The position numbers were made by a program, and so were the translations under genes. Of a stretch of 64,000 nt of DNA, positions 22,581-33,945 are shown in pieces (positions within the stretch are counted from its first letter, which is position 1; every line of letters starts with the position of its first letter). The stretch comes from Tetrastigma voinierianum (taxonomy: Eukaryota > Streptophyta > Magnoliopsida > Vitales > Vitaceae), in the NCBI GenBank assembly GCA_016808115.1, contig JAEQBH010002362.1:124001-188000 (forward strand), in the 5' to 3' direction. Below the pieces are notes generated by a model, which made no database searches, was not told the DNA's origin, and saw nothing but the letters and a program-made list of their open reading frames with translations.

Positions 22581-23400
22581 AACGTCGAACGATCGACTTG
22601 TGCAAGGTATTCCCACCAAATTTAAAGGACCCACTCTAAATGTTCCGTGGTCGCAGGATCCCTAAACTCATTTAGGGAACTATAGGCCGCCTTTGTCTCT
22701 CAGTATTTGTGCTCCATTCGGCAGAAAGGAAACATCAACTCGCTCCAATCCATCTTTCGGCAGGAAGACGAATCCATCCAGACTTCACCCGGAGATTTGG
22801 GTAAGTCGTCCAACAAATTGATACGTCTAGTATGGATGCAATCTTACAGAACTTCCAAAGAAGCTTTGGGCCGACTACTCCTTTCTTCTAGTCCCTTTCC
22901 CTTGATCCACCTGCAACCATGGAAGAACTGTATCGACGGGCAAACACTCCATCTGAATAAAACATCTCAGCCACCCCAACAATAATGATAAACCTTTCGC
23001 GCCAAAAAGAGGTTAACTGACGTGAAAGGTAAATGCGTGCAACAAAAAATCCCACAACACTAAGAAAAAGATCCTCCTTCTCCCACCTCACCTCCAACAT
23101 CTCTCCTACGACTCCAGGCTTCCCATCCGGGATCACCCCGAGTTTAAATGGCCCCCACCCACCCATGCGGGCAAATCCAGACCAACGCAATCGGTCGTTG
23201 AGGTGTGACTATCACAAAGACCAAGACCATGAGACAAATCATTGCTAAGGCCTGAAGTTCCTGGTAGAAAGATTAATTCGAGCAGAGCACCTTAGAAGGT
23301 TCATTCGGGAGCTACCCCGTGGAACCAAATCTGCCCCCACAACCAACAGAGCTACTGCTGCCACCGAGCCATTGCCAGCCCCGCCCACCATCAACTCTCA
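22581..23400 (+). pseudogene. gag: Gypsy C gag, second part with zinc-knuckle-like motif
   Basis: Capsid reading resumes directly after Athila A: NDRLVQGIPTKFKGPTL, then IRQKGNINSLQSIFRQEDES (22713 onward) in shifted frames. About 23150-23250 reads NPDQRNRSLRCDYHKDQDHE then TNHC, a C-x2-H-x5-H-x4-C knuckle of the type used in Tat-like gag. LKFLVERLIRAEHLRRFIRE follows. Several stops and frameshifts. This part would bind element RNA during packaging. Confidence 0.8.
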
Positions 23401-23464
23401 GACTCAGAGGCCCATTTGATGATCAATACTTTCGCCCCAGCGGTATACGAAGAATGCTCCGCGC

Positions 23465-24007
23465 GTGCCCCGCCGAGCCGTAGTAAATACCATCAATACC
23501 TCAGAGAGCAGCACGCTGGTTCAGCCGATCGATGGCCCCATATCCTTTCCTCCTATAAACCCGACCCGGGTCATCACTCCCCATTATGATGCACTTATAC
23601 TCACCTTATGTATTAACGATTTTGATGTGCACAGGTCCTTTGCTGATCCGCAACGCAGCAAAGCCAAGTACACCTCCCCAGCCTTTATTCATATGAAAGT
23701 CCCGCTCAGTCATCTCAGTTCGGCCGGCAGAGTCTTATCTGGATTCAATGGATCCACCACACTAACGGTAGGTGATATTGATCTTTCTGTAAAGGCAGGA
23801 CTAGTAACTCAACAGGTGTTGTTTTCAGTAGTTGAAGATTTGGGCCCATACAATGCTATCGTAGGCCGAACCTGGCTACATACCATGAAAGCAATCCCCT
23901 CAACCTACCACCAAACTATCAGTTATCTCACTGCATCCAAGTCATCCCAGTTTCAACAGCCTACTTTGACAAACGCTGCCAACCCACCAGCCGCAAGGCC
24001 CCGATAG
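23465..24007 (+). pseudogene. Gypsy C protease
   Basis: A 180-residue open stretch containing DGPISFPPINPTRVITPHYD, then ALILTLCINDFDVHR. After it come HLSSAGRVLSGFNGSTTLTV and VVEDLGPYNAIVGRTWLHTM, a retropepsin-like domain of Tat-type Gypsy. The position of the active-site loop reads FADPQRSKAKY in place of the expected VDPGSS-type sequence, so the catalytic loop looks destroyed although the surrounding fold is well kept. It ends at a stop after AARPR, before the RT. Confidence 0.8.
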
Positions 24008-24054
24008 CTCGCCTCCGAAACTCACGCCTTGTCATACTCCAGCCTTCTTCGTCT

Positions 24055-25130
24055 GTGCCACTTCGTAAGATGTGTGAGCAATTGGCTATAGATCCCTTGC
24101 AATCCATGCTCATAAGCGGCTCGGACAGGTGCACCTATGTTAGTTCTCTCCTGACCAAAGAAGAAAGGGGTCGGCTGCAAAAAGTACTAAAGGCTAACGC
24201 CGACATTTGTCGGGGTCCATTCGACATGACAAAGGATAAGTCCCGTAACCGCTCTTCCCACAAGTTGAACGCTTCCCATCCGCACTGCTCTCTACAGAGA
24301 GTACGACGCTTCCATCCTGATCGCCATTAGATTATCCAAGCCGAGATAGATAACCTTTTGAAGGCTGGTTTTAACAGAGAAGTGAAATACCCGGAATGGC
24401 TTGCTAACGTGGTGGTAGTCCCAAAGAAAGGAGGCAAATGGCGGGTATGCGTAGACTACACGGATCTTAACGACGCGTGTCCTAAATAAAGATATCTTCC
24501 TTGTCCCATTGATCGGTTATCGACACATCGGCCCGAACATGGTATGTTATCATTCTTAGACGCATTCTCGCTACCATGAATCCCAGTATACCGCTGATCT
24601 ACGGAAACGTCTTTCATCACCCCTGGGTTATTATACTCAATATGTGTCATTCGGAAAGATGTCAGGGCCACCTATCAGAGATTAGTAACAAAGATGTTTC
24701 GACCACTGCTCAGGAAAACTATGGAAGTATACATAGACGATATGTTGATAAAATCCAAGGAGCGGCTGGATCATGTTGCACATTTGCAACGGGTATTTGA
24801 CATCCTTAGGATCTATGGTATGGCTTCGATCCCTCAAAATAACCTTCCGGAATTCCCGTGCGGGTCGGTTCTAGTTCATGACTCGAGGAGAGTTGAGCGC
24901 AGCCCTCCCGGCTTAAACCATCCACAGAGTCTAGGCCTCTAGAGCTATAGAAAGAGGTTACCTTATTGTGGTAGATTAATTTGCTTTGGGACGGTTTATT
25001 TCCCGATTCACGAGGCAGCAAATGGGTTTTTCACCTTAAGAGGAAGTGTCGGGTCGGATGGAATGAAGAATGTGATCGGGCTTTTATCCATATCAAGTAG
25101 TATTTAGCGAACCCTCGATTCTCCTGAGTC
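24055..25130 (+). pseudogene. pol: Gypsy C reverse transcriptase
   Basis: The frame from 24055 gives the linker (SSLLTKEERGRLQKVLKANA, DICRGPFDMT). Next comes EIDNLLKAGFNREVKYPEWL, followed by ANVVVVPKKGGKWRVCVDYT and DLNDACPK, which is the RT fingers. LSFLDAFS follows, then RATYQRLVTKMFRPLLRKTM and EVYIDDMLIKSKERLDHVAH. The catalytic YIDD box is present near 24730. Stops at about 24328, 24487 and 24580 and a frameshift near 24650 make it inactive. Beyond 24830 the connection to RNase H is recognisable only in short pieces. Confidence 0.85.
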
Positions 25131-25559
25131 AGGCAAATTAAGACTCTCTTCATCTACTTGGAGTTTAGGATACAACTAGTGGAGTCTTTGCATTGTTGAG
25201 AATGAAGACGGTAAATAGAGACACAGTATTCTTAAATGAGCAAATCTTTAACGATGCGAGAGCCGAATAAACCGTCTTAAGCATTTCCTTGACATGGGAT
25301 AGCGACCCAGAAACTTCGTCCTTACTTCCAAGCACATCCCATTTATTTATTTGTATGATAGCAGTCTCCCTCTCCAGTACTATACATAAGCTGATTTATC
25401 GGGAAGAATGGCTCATTGGGCAATCGAACCAGCGAATCTGACGCCATAGTACATCTGAGACTTTGAAAAGGGACATGTGGTGGCAAACTTCTGTGAGACT
25501 CCTAGTCGGAAGCACGCGTTTGCTCGAGATTGGTGGATGCCCAACATTGATGGAGCGTC

Positions 25560-25930
25560 TAGACAAACCGGGGCGGGCATCGACTTACAGTTAAGATCCC
25601 GTACGGGATAAGATTGAAGCAGGCAATCCCGGCTCGGATTGCGAGCTGCCTCTAACAATGAATCGGAGTACGAGGCCATCCTAGTCGGGCTTAAGCTAGC
25701 AACCACCTTGTCTTCCGACAAGCTCCTCATCCGAAGTGATTCCGAGTTGGTGGTCGGGCAAGTTAATGAAGAATTCTAATCCTGAGACCCCCGAATGGTG
25801 AAGTATGTGTCCCGAGTGAAATAGAGCTTGACGACTTTCGGTTTGGGGCGAGCACATTCACAGGGACCTTAACGAAAGGCGGATGCCTTGGCCATGGCCG
25901 CTTCCTGCCACTCCATGAAACTATATTTAC
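25560..25930 (+). pseudogene. pol: Gypsy C RNase H
   Basis: Short in-frame pieces in three frames read ASNNESEYEAILVGLKLATT, then LSSDKLLIRSDSELVVGQVN. MVKYVSRVK-like and RKADALAMAA-like segments follow. They include the conserved E-Y-E-A and S-D-S-E-L features of Gypsy RNase H. There is heavy decay by indels, and the N-terminal D box around 25530 is not preserved in one frame. Confidence 0.7.
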
Positions 25931-26089
25931 ACTTTATCTACTGGCCAAACCCTTGATTGGATCCTATGATAAAATCGGTGGATGAGAATCCCCCTTCATG
26001 GATGGACCCCATTTCGCTATATCTCAGCATAGGCCAGCTCCCCAGCGAGAAAAATAAGGCCCATAAAGTTCAAGTCCAGTCGGCTAGAT

Positions 26090-27245
26090 TCTCCTTAGTT
26101 TATGGGCAACTATTCCTGCCATAAACAATCAAGTAAATGACGTGTCTGAAATGCACGGCGTATACTTGAGCCGGTATGGTACTTGGTGCATGAAGGGCTG
26201 CCAAAATCATCCTAGAGGTAGAACTTTGGCCATCGGGCCCTTACTCAAAGGGTACTGTTACACCACGATGAGAGCCATGAATGTGTATATACCATCCATG
26301 AGGGCGTCTTGTCAATTATACTAGAAAGTGTGATCATTTTGCCCGACTGCTCCAAATCCACAGAATCACGGTGCAGATCGATCTCTATTTGAGCCCTTTG
26401 CCCTTTGCTCGATGGGAATCGGTATGGTCGAACCCACGCACACTTCCACGGCGAAGTTATTATTGGTGGACATGACTATTCGAGTGATGGATTGAGGTCG
26501 AAAATTCTCCTCGATCAAATATGAGATGTCACTCGGGTTTATCTAGAAGGAATATTGTATCTTTGGTTTGGCATCCCTAATCAGTGTGTCGGACAAACGG
26601 GCCCCTAATTCGACCATTGGGTGCATCAAATTATCGGGAATTGAAGATAAAAAGAATCTATACTATACCCCAGCGGTATCCAGCGAGCAATGAGTGCAGT
26701 GGAAGCCTCAGCAAAACCACGATACTTGACCTTGAAGAAGCGGTTGGATTCAGCTAAATGCAAATGGGTAGATGAACTCCCCGGGGTACTCTAGGCTTAC
26801 AGAACTACTGCCCGCAAACCATCCCCGTTTGCAATTACTTATGGGATGGAAGCTATAATCCCTACGAAAATTGGCATGTCTGCCGTCCGAACAGACATCC
26901 CTGAATAGGGGAATACAGATTTAATGGTCAAAGATCTAGACACACTCGATGAATTGCGAGAGTTAGCGGTAATCCGCATAGCATCCTACCAGCGCCGGTT
27001 AGCAAATTCTTAGAACAAAAGGGTCAAGCCTCGTACGTTCCAACCAGGGAATTTGGTCCTAAGAAGAGTATTTGAGAATACAGTTGAGCCGAATGCAGGA
27101 AAGTTCCAACCCAACTGGGAAGGACCATATCTTGTGACACGTGCCGGTCAATCTGGATCATATGCATTAAGACAAACTTAGCGGAGATTTGTACTAGAAT
27201 GTGGCTTGGTACGCATATCTTAAGAGGTATTATCAATAAAAAATG
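26090..27245 (+). pseudogene. pol: Gypsy C integrase
   Basis: The zinc-binding N-terminus is seen as CQNHPRGRTLAIGPLLKGYC and YTTM (26200-26270). The catalytic core is badly eroded but ends with KWVDELPGVL and AYRTTARKPSPFAITYGMEA (26770-26850). The C-terminal part is well preserved: DLDTLDELRELAVIRIASYQ, RRLANS, NKRVKPRTFQPGNLVLRRVF and AGKFQPNWEGPYLVTRAGQS (26930-27170), interrupted by TAG stops. Integrase would insert element DNA in the nucleus. It follows RNase H directly, which gives the PR-RT-RH-INT order of Gypsy. Confidence 0.85.
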
Positions 27246-27279
27246 ATTCAATATATAGCGTACATGTCGTCTATTTTTT

Positions 27280-27802
27280 GGTCGAATTAAAGTCCGGATG
27301 GCGTAAAAAATGACCTATCCGGCCCGGTTAGATAATATCTAACTGGTCAAATTAAAGTTCGGATGGAGCAAAAAATGACCTATCCGGCCCGGTTAGATAA
27401 TATCTAACTGGTCAAATTAAAGTCCGGATGACGCAAAAAATGACCTATCTGGCTCGGTTAAATAATATCTAACTGGTCAAATTAAAGTCCGACTGGTGCA
27501 GAAAATGACCTACCCGACTCAGTTAGATAACACCTAACTAGTCAAATTAAAGTTCGGATGGCGTAAAAAGCTGACCTGTCCAGGCCTATTCGATAACATC
27601 TAACTGGTCAATTAAAGAAATCCAGGGTGGCGCGAATGACTTTGCTCGGCTCGGTTAGATAACACTTAGCGGTCAAATTAAATCCGGATAAGCATAAAAA
27701 ATGACCCTATCCGGCCCGGTTAGATAACATCTAACTGGTCAAATTAAAGTTCGAGTAGCACGAGAAAATGACACACTTTGGCTCGATTAAAAACATCTAA
27801 CT
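27280..27802. repeat. 65-bp tandem array in Gypsy C 3' region
   Basis: About eight units start with 'ggtc(a/g)aattaaag', at 27280, 27345, 27410, 27475, 27540, 27606, 27671 and 27737. Spacing is 65-66 bases. Each contains 'ccggatgg', 'aaaaaatgacctatccgg' and 'ggttagataa..atctaact'. The first three are near-identical and the later ones diverge. The array starts right after integrase, where Tat-lineage elements are known to carry variable tandem repeats. Confidence 0.9.
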
Positions 27803-27999
27803 TATCGGCTAAGCTTGCGTACCTTGCGGTAAGCCTATCCGACCCTTTATAAGTAAGTGTTATCTGATTCGACAATGCGCCCCGGATAATAGCACAACTC
27901 TCGGCATAAGATCCCAAGCGAGCATCACAAAATGAGATATCCCGTCCGATCGGGATGACCATAACTCTCTTGGGCTAAGTGAGAAAGAAATTTTTTTCA

Positions 28000-30268
28000 G
28001 CGAAAGATAAAAATGTCTTTCAAAACATCAAGTTACAAAAACGGGGAATAAAATGTCTAGCAAATAGAGTATGCTCGACGAGCGAACGACAATTTCTAGC
28101 CCTAGCCCTCTGCAACAACCTTGGGTTCCTTATCCAATCTAATCGATGGGCCCGGGCGGAATATCTACTCCTTCTCGTGACCGGAGATCTTTGGTAGCAA
28201 ATCTTCTCTGAAGAAGTAGTCTCAATGGGCTCGGCGGTAGGGCAAAGACAGACGAAGAGCTCGGGGGGCATCGAGGGTTCTGCAAAAAGTGCGGAGGCAA
28301 AGGCGTTGATGTGTCACGGCATCGGTGGATCATGGGCTTGCTCCCCGCATTATATCATGCGCAAAGCCACGGCGGCCCGTAGCCATAGTCGAAAATCACA
28401 TCAGCACACTTGCGTCAATTCCGCCTCCGGTCGCGGCTTCTCCGCGGAACTCTTAGCCAGTATGAAGTCTCCAGTGGCCCCTAGCTCCCATAAAGCGGGG
28501 AATGATAGCTCATCAGGATTAGGTGACTATTCTCTTCCTCGCCCTCGTGACCTCATTTCCCAGCGGCGAGGCATCGCGGTCAGTTCGGACTCGGCCTTGA
28601 TGCCCACCATCCACGTTGCCAGTCCGGGGCGCGTGGACCGGGACCGGTTCAACTCCTGGCCGGGCATTGCACCTGTGTGGTCTCAGCCAGGTGCCATCGG
28701 CCGTTTAGTGTGGGGCGGTATCCCTCCGGCTCACTTGAGCCGATCTATCAGTAGCTTCTTTGGCCTCGGCTCCAGCGTTGGGCGGTCGATTGAACCTCCT
28801 TTAAAGGTATGGCTCTCTTGTGCGAGATAAACTGGTGAACATACGATCGAAGCCACTCTGCATCCCTTAGGCGATTGTGAACTCAGTCTTTGAGGACATG
28901 TTAAGTGGCGATGGCTTGTAAAGAAACGTATTAAGTAAGACGGCAAAAACATGATTTATGAGCTTTTATAAGAATTACTTTACTAGCTCTACCATTGGGC
29001 GAAGTCACGGTTCGAATCGCATCCCGTCTACGGACTATCACGAATATCCTCTTTTATAGTACCGCGGAGCATACGGAATACTCTTCCCACCGGTAACTTC
29101 TCACGATGGTTACAGGCGTCAAGTAGCGTTCTCGGGTACAAGTCGTCTAGACGATCGGCTGCAGATTTGCCCTGATTGAAAGCCTTCCAACGATGGAGAA
29201 TGAGCTTGATGTCGTCAGGCCCGGGTGCTGTCACTTCCTCCATCGCAAGGCGGGGCAGCGATGGAATAAGAGTTTGCTTGATGTCCGTCGGTTAGTGGCC
29301 TCTTGCGCCGGGTGGCGCTAAACTGCGCGTGCGGGGAGGATTTCGGTTGGTCAGGAGGGCGGACCATTGTAGTGCAGGTGAAATCGGAGTACTCTCCCTT
29401 GACTCTCCACGGGCGATGTCCTCCAGACCCGGCTAGTCATTAGATCCTGTATCGAGAGAGCCCGGAATCATGATTGCCTTGCATCTCCGAACCCCCATCT
29501 GTGGGGAGCCGGTCCGATCCTTCAGCCCGATCAGCCTCCTTCTTGGCATCCTCCTGCCGCTTTCGCTTCCTGGCGGCTTAACAATCAAGTAACCCCGCCA
29601 TCTCTTCTTCCTCTTCTTCCTCTTCCAAAGCAGAAGGCCGACTGGGTTCAGGATGAACCTAAGGTATAAAATCTTCCACTTGGGCCCCAGGAGTACACTT
29701 CACCCGGCATGTCCCTTCTTCAGGTTGTGATACTGAGGAACCAGCGAATCCTTTCTTGGTAAAGGAAGCCTCGTAGGCGAATACCCCTTCGTCCCAAACC
29801 CAGATCCTGGTGGTGAGTTGGAATCCCGGTAGTGAGGTCATTTGTATAAGGCGAATTTTGTGACGCTTGTTCCTGGTGTGATGCTTCGGCCTCTAGGTCC
29901 CTAGTTGATGGCGCCGCGACGCAGCGAAGTAAGCTTAGTAGGTCGGAGGTAGCGAAGTGTTCCCGTCCACAATCTACAGGGCGCCACGAGGGATAATCGG
30001 AAGGCGCAGGGGCGGGGCACCATCTCACATCGATGGAGTTCTTGATATGAGAAGAACCTTATAATGGCGCTCTGTTCGAAACCTCAACGGTCTAGTCTTC
30101 TCGAGGCTCGCCTTCTCTACCTTTAGCCTGTCCGCCTCAGGTTTTCCCTACACCGAGTAATTTGCAATCGGTCGCTTAAAGACATGTGTGTATCTAAACT
30201 CGCCCCACTTCTAGTTCCACCACACTGGAAGGATTGTGACCAGTTAATATCAAAGCGGCCTTGGTAGG
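28000..30268 (-). pseudogene. Possible antisense ORF region of Gypsy C (C-terminal part)
   Basis: GC-richer than its surroundings and with fragmentary open frames on the minus strand. From 29841 one frame gives MTSLPGFQLTTRIWVWDEG and, after one stop, SALEEEEEEEEMAGLLDC. After another stop it gives ARKRKRQEDAKKEADRAEGS (near 29570), an acidic tract plus a basic NLS-like stretch. A different frame (29243-29028) gives GPDDIKLILHRWKAFNQGKS. Tat elements of plants often carry an antisense ORF between pol and the 3' LTR, and position and strand agree. I cannot recognise a domain here. A 201-codon plus-strand frame at 28225-28830 is regarded as a shadow. Confidence 0.3.
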
Positions 30269-33200
30269 TGTAACGCCCCCAATACCTTAGCATTTTTTAT
30301 AATTTTATTATATATTTGGGTATAAATTGAGCCAAACTTTGGTATTTTCCAGGAATTGTTAAATGAATATTGTATAAATGATTATATGGCTAAGAACTAA
30401 ATGCAAATATAATATACTAAATGAGAATTGATTACACCGGAAAATTTACCCAAGTGAAAAATGGCAAATTTGGAAATGTGAAAAATGAGGACCTAAGGGT
30501 CAATTGTAAACAAGTTTATATGTCTAAGTGTAAATATGGGGATTTAAATGCAAATAGGAATAAGTGTGAGCTATATTGCCATTTGGGAGAACTGCTTAAA
30601 AATGCATTTGTAGCCAAACAAGGCCTTGAGAAATAGAGATATTTAAAGCCAAATAGTAGAAAAATGAGATATGAGACTAAGTGTGGAAAGGCCAGCATGG
30701 CCTTACACTTAAATAGTGTTATAAAGCCAAAAATGTGGTCTTAGGCTCATTTGAGGCAAATCCCGTTTTGGGAGAAGAGGGGAAGGAGAAAAGGGAGAAA
30801 AGCTAGGGTTTTGCAAGAAGTCAAGTTTGGGTTGGGTTTTGCTTCCCATCTCTTGCTCCTAAGAGATCAAATAAATTGGAAGAGAGAAGATTTGAAGGGT
30901 TGAGAGTGAAATAAACCCCGAACCCCCCTTTGTTCTTGTGTTTGAGTTAGGGAAAACCCCAAATGTGGATAAAAGAGTTTTGTTTTGGTTGTAAATGAGT
31001 TTTGGGATTGTGTTGAGGTTGTTTTGTATTGTTGGTTGGGATTGGTTTGGATTGGTTTGGTGTAGTGTTTGTAAAAAGGGAAAATGTTGTCAAAATTTTG
31101 TAAAAAACCTTTGTTCTTGTTTTGGCTATAGATTAAGTTATAATCATCCAAACGAAGTGATTTCAATTGGTAAAGAACCATAAGAGATAGGGATACAAAT
31201 GTATAGAAGGGAACATGAGCAAATTGTAGCTCTAAGGCTCCCAAATAAGGGCTTACAGGTGAGCTCAGGTGCTCCTTTGGTTATGCTATTTTGGATATTG
31301 TTATAGTGTTTTGGCCATAAGTTGAGTTTCACTCCATCCAAATTGAAGTGATTCAAAATTCTAGGTAAAAATAGACTTCTAGGAAATAATTTACTTGGAA
31401 GTGTAACAGAATTGTTACCCCAAAGTGCCCAGAAAATTTTCAAAGGGAGTGGAGCTATGTGTAAAACCGATCGATTAACACGGTGGAGTAGTCACGGATG
31501 TAAATCTGATAACGAGTTTTGGTGATCTAAATTGGATGATTCAGTTGGAAGAAACCAAAGAACCATGAGCTTCAAATGAGTAGGAGGCAATTTTAATTTA
31601 TGGAGTCAGGCAGCGAAATTGAGAAAACGATGTGCTTAAGGTGAAATTTAGGCATACCGACCAGTTTGGCATAAAGATGCCATAACTTGTGTTTGGCTGA
31701 TCCAAATGAGATGATTCAAATTCCTACTAAACATAGACTCATAGATATATAATTTGCATGAAGGATGTATGAGCAAAATATGGCTCAATTGTCCCCAGAA
31801 AATTTGGCAAGTGAAGGTGTATTGGGTAGACATCAACCCTAACTAAAAATCCTAGAATGCACAAATGATTTTCTTTGGTTATTCTTTGATTGTGAAATAT
31901 GTGATGGATTAGGGGTTAACGAGGAGGAAAGCCCGAGTTGGTCGAAATTAGGGGACAGAATTAAGGACGACAATCTTTTTGGTTTTGTTCTAAGTCTCTT
32001 TCCCTCGCAGTATTGGTTTGTTCTCCATATCTCTAACCTGTTCAAGCATTGTTTGTGAAATACTTATTATAGAAAGCTACATATTGATTTGGTGATTGGT
32101 TGTGAAAGTTTGTCAAATATTTGCATGTATGCATTATTTGAACCATAAATGAAAACGATATGTTGTTCTATCTACTCCTATTCTTGTTTCAAGATTTGAA
32201 ATGTTTGTTCTAAATGTATTAGAAAAGCATATCAGTTTGTTTTTATTGATTTAAGACAATCGATTTGCATATGAAAATTTCATGAACATTGAAAATGAAT
32301 GGTTTGTACAAACATACATACTATATCGTATTTTGCTATGAGTGATTTGAAAGCCCTTAATAGAATGATTAACCGTTAATTCGCATAAAGGATAGATTGG
32401 TATACCAATAGGGGTCAAATTAAGCAGTATTGCAAGCAGATAAATAATTTGTCCTCCGATTCGTAGCCCGGTAGGGCGATCTTCGGTAGTGTTCGCAATT
32501 GATTTTTTAATAACGATCGATAAACCCGGTAGGCCGTCTTTGTGTTATAAAACCGAAGCTCTTTATATACCGGCACCTGCCGGCCCGGTAGGTTCATGCG
32601 GTGATTCCGATATCCGATATACCGAAAACATAGGTTAAATTCGTTAAGGAAGCGGAAATGACTTTGAGATTTTGACATATTAGATTGAAATGCATGATTG
32701 CAAATTGAAAAATGATAAGAAAGTTATCAAATGCACATGATTTGTGATTTGAATGATTTATTGCATAAGAAAGTGCATATTTGGAATGATCGTGAACCGT
32801 AAATGGATGTATATGACATAAATATATTTATTGTATTTGCATGGATCATTCAAAAAGATTCAAAAGCATTGTTTAGAAAAAAAATTTGCATGATTTGACT
32901 TAAACTAAAATGGAAAAGAGAACTGTATGAAACCATTAAGCATGAAAATGCTTAGCGTATTGTTTTACCAATGCGCAGGTACCGAGTGATATATAGTGAT
33001 CGAAAGTGGATCCAAGATCGAGGAGCGTCGAGTCATAAAGAAGGAGTGGTGTCTCGGAAAACAGCATTCATGTCATGTTTCTTTTGAACTTTTATATTTT
33101 TGTAAAAACATTTTGAACTCACACGAATATCTATTTTGTAAATCATTTTGAAAAGGCATAGAATGCCTTCATTGTAAATACATTGTTAAATGTAAATGTT

Positions 33201-33318
33201 TATGGAGCTTGCCACTAAGTGAAATCGCTTCATAAAGATTTGAGAATGAAATGTGTTGTCATGGTTAGTTAATCAGCTGGCAGGGCGTCCTCGAAGGGTT
33301 TCGGTTCGAGACATGTAG
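30269..33318 (+). mobile_element. LTR D: solo-LTR-like insertion in Gypsy C
   Basis: Starts TGTAACGCCCCC after GGTAGG. The right end is judged to be near 33318, where 'gagaca' is followed by 'tgtagg', an imperfect copy of the left flank. There is no coding capacity. It shares with the other long LTRs the 'gccataa(c/g)ttg..atccaaat..gattcaaa' modules (31310 and 31680). With LTR G it shares an 'aatgcattt..gccaaacaaggcctt' phrase (30600 and 41378). Best read as a solo LTR of about 3.05 kb, with the exact right end uncertain. Confidence 0.55.
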
Positions 33319-33319
33319 G

Positions 33320-33945
33320 TCGGTGGGGCTCGGGGGTTGCCACGGGAGACGAGGAGTCTCATCTAAAGGCCCCCTCACTGGAATAACTCCTTGCCTTGCC
33401 TGCACATTTTTGCAGGCGAATCGGAGTCCGTTCACGGAATTGTAGCCCGGGGATCTAGGATCGAACGCCAGACCTTAGGCCCCCTCGCCTTAATGTCAAA
33501 GTAGGCCGAACAAATCTCTAGAACCGATGAGGTCAGGCGGTACAAAGTTCAAAACGTGCATCCGATTAGAATCCGGATTATGTTGGGATGAACAAGGGCT
33601 CATGGCGCCTTGGTAAAATGCAAAAAGCGTTGCAACAAGGGTGAGCAACGCGGAAAGCGAAATCCGGCCATGAAGTTGCTCTCGGGTAAAAATCCGCGAC
33701 ATTGTGTTCCCCGCAGGCGAACTACGTCAGAGCTTATCCATTAACTCAAGTCAATGTCGCCGGGGGATCCTCCACGGTAAGTTCTCAATTCCTCCATTGT
33801 CAAGGACGAGACGATATGGCTTGTAGAACGCGCCACTCGCGCTGGCCCTCATCTGCGACCACCTGACTGGTGGAAGTTTCTTCCTCACCTCTTGCCATTC
33901 TACAAACATATCATAGGGAGGAAAGAGAGCGAGTATCAACCCCAA
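33320..33945 (-). pseudogene. Possible antisense ORF of Gypsy C (N-terminal part)
   Basis: Two minus-strand open stretches lie in the same frame, separated by two stops. The first is MGLILALFPPYDMFVEWQEV, LPPVRWSQMRASASGAFYKP... (33945-33751). The second is MSRIFTREQLHG, then LSALLTLVATLFAFYQGAMS, PCSSQHNPDSNRMHVLNFV (33702-33496). The hydrophobic stretch followed by S-P-x-x-N-P-D-S-x-R loosely recalls the 'putative gypsy-type transposon' domain often encoded antisense in Tat elements. LTR D would then split this ORF from the part at 28000-30268. This is weak, based on memory of a pattern. Confidence 0.35.

Noticed and set aside
27280..27802. CRISPR-like repeat array
   Set aside because: Direct 65-bp tandem repeats without unique spacers, in a plant retrotransposon 3' region.
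28225..28830. 201-codon plus-strand open frame
   Set aside because: GC-rich, Ser/Arg/Gly-rich, no recognisable domain, opposite to the probable antisense ORF. Likely a shadow frame in retroelement sequence.
28981..29035. tRNA-like B box (GGTTCGAATC)
   Set aside because: No matching A box, acceptor stem or cloverleaf could be traced around it.
30421..31443. Open frames inside LTR D
   Set aside because: LTR non-coding sequence. No motifs.
33290..33320. Second B-box-like stretch (GGTTCGAGAC) at the end of LTR D
   Set aside because: No tRNA fold. Coincides with the LTR end.
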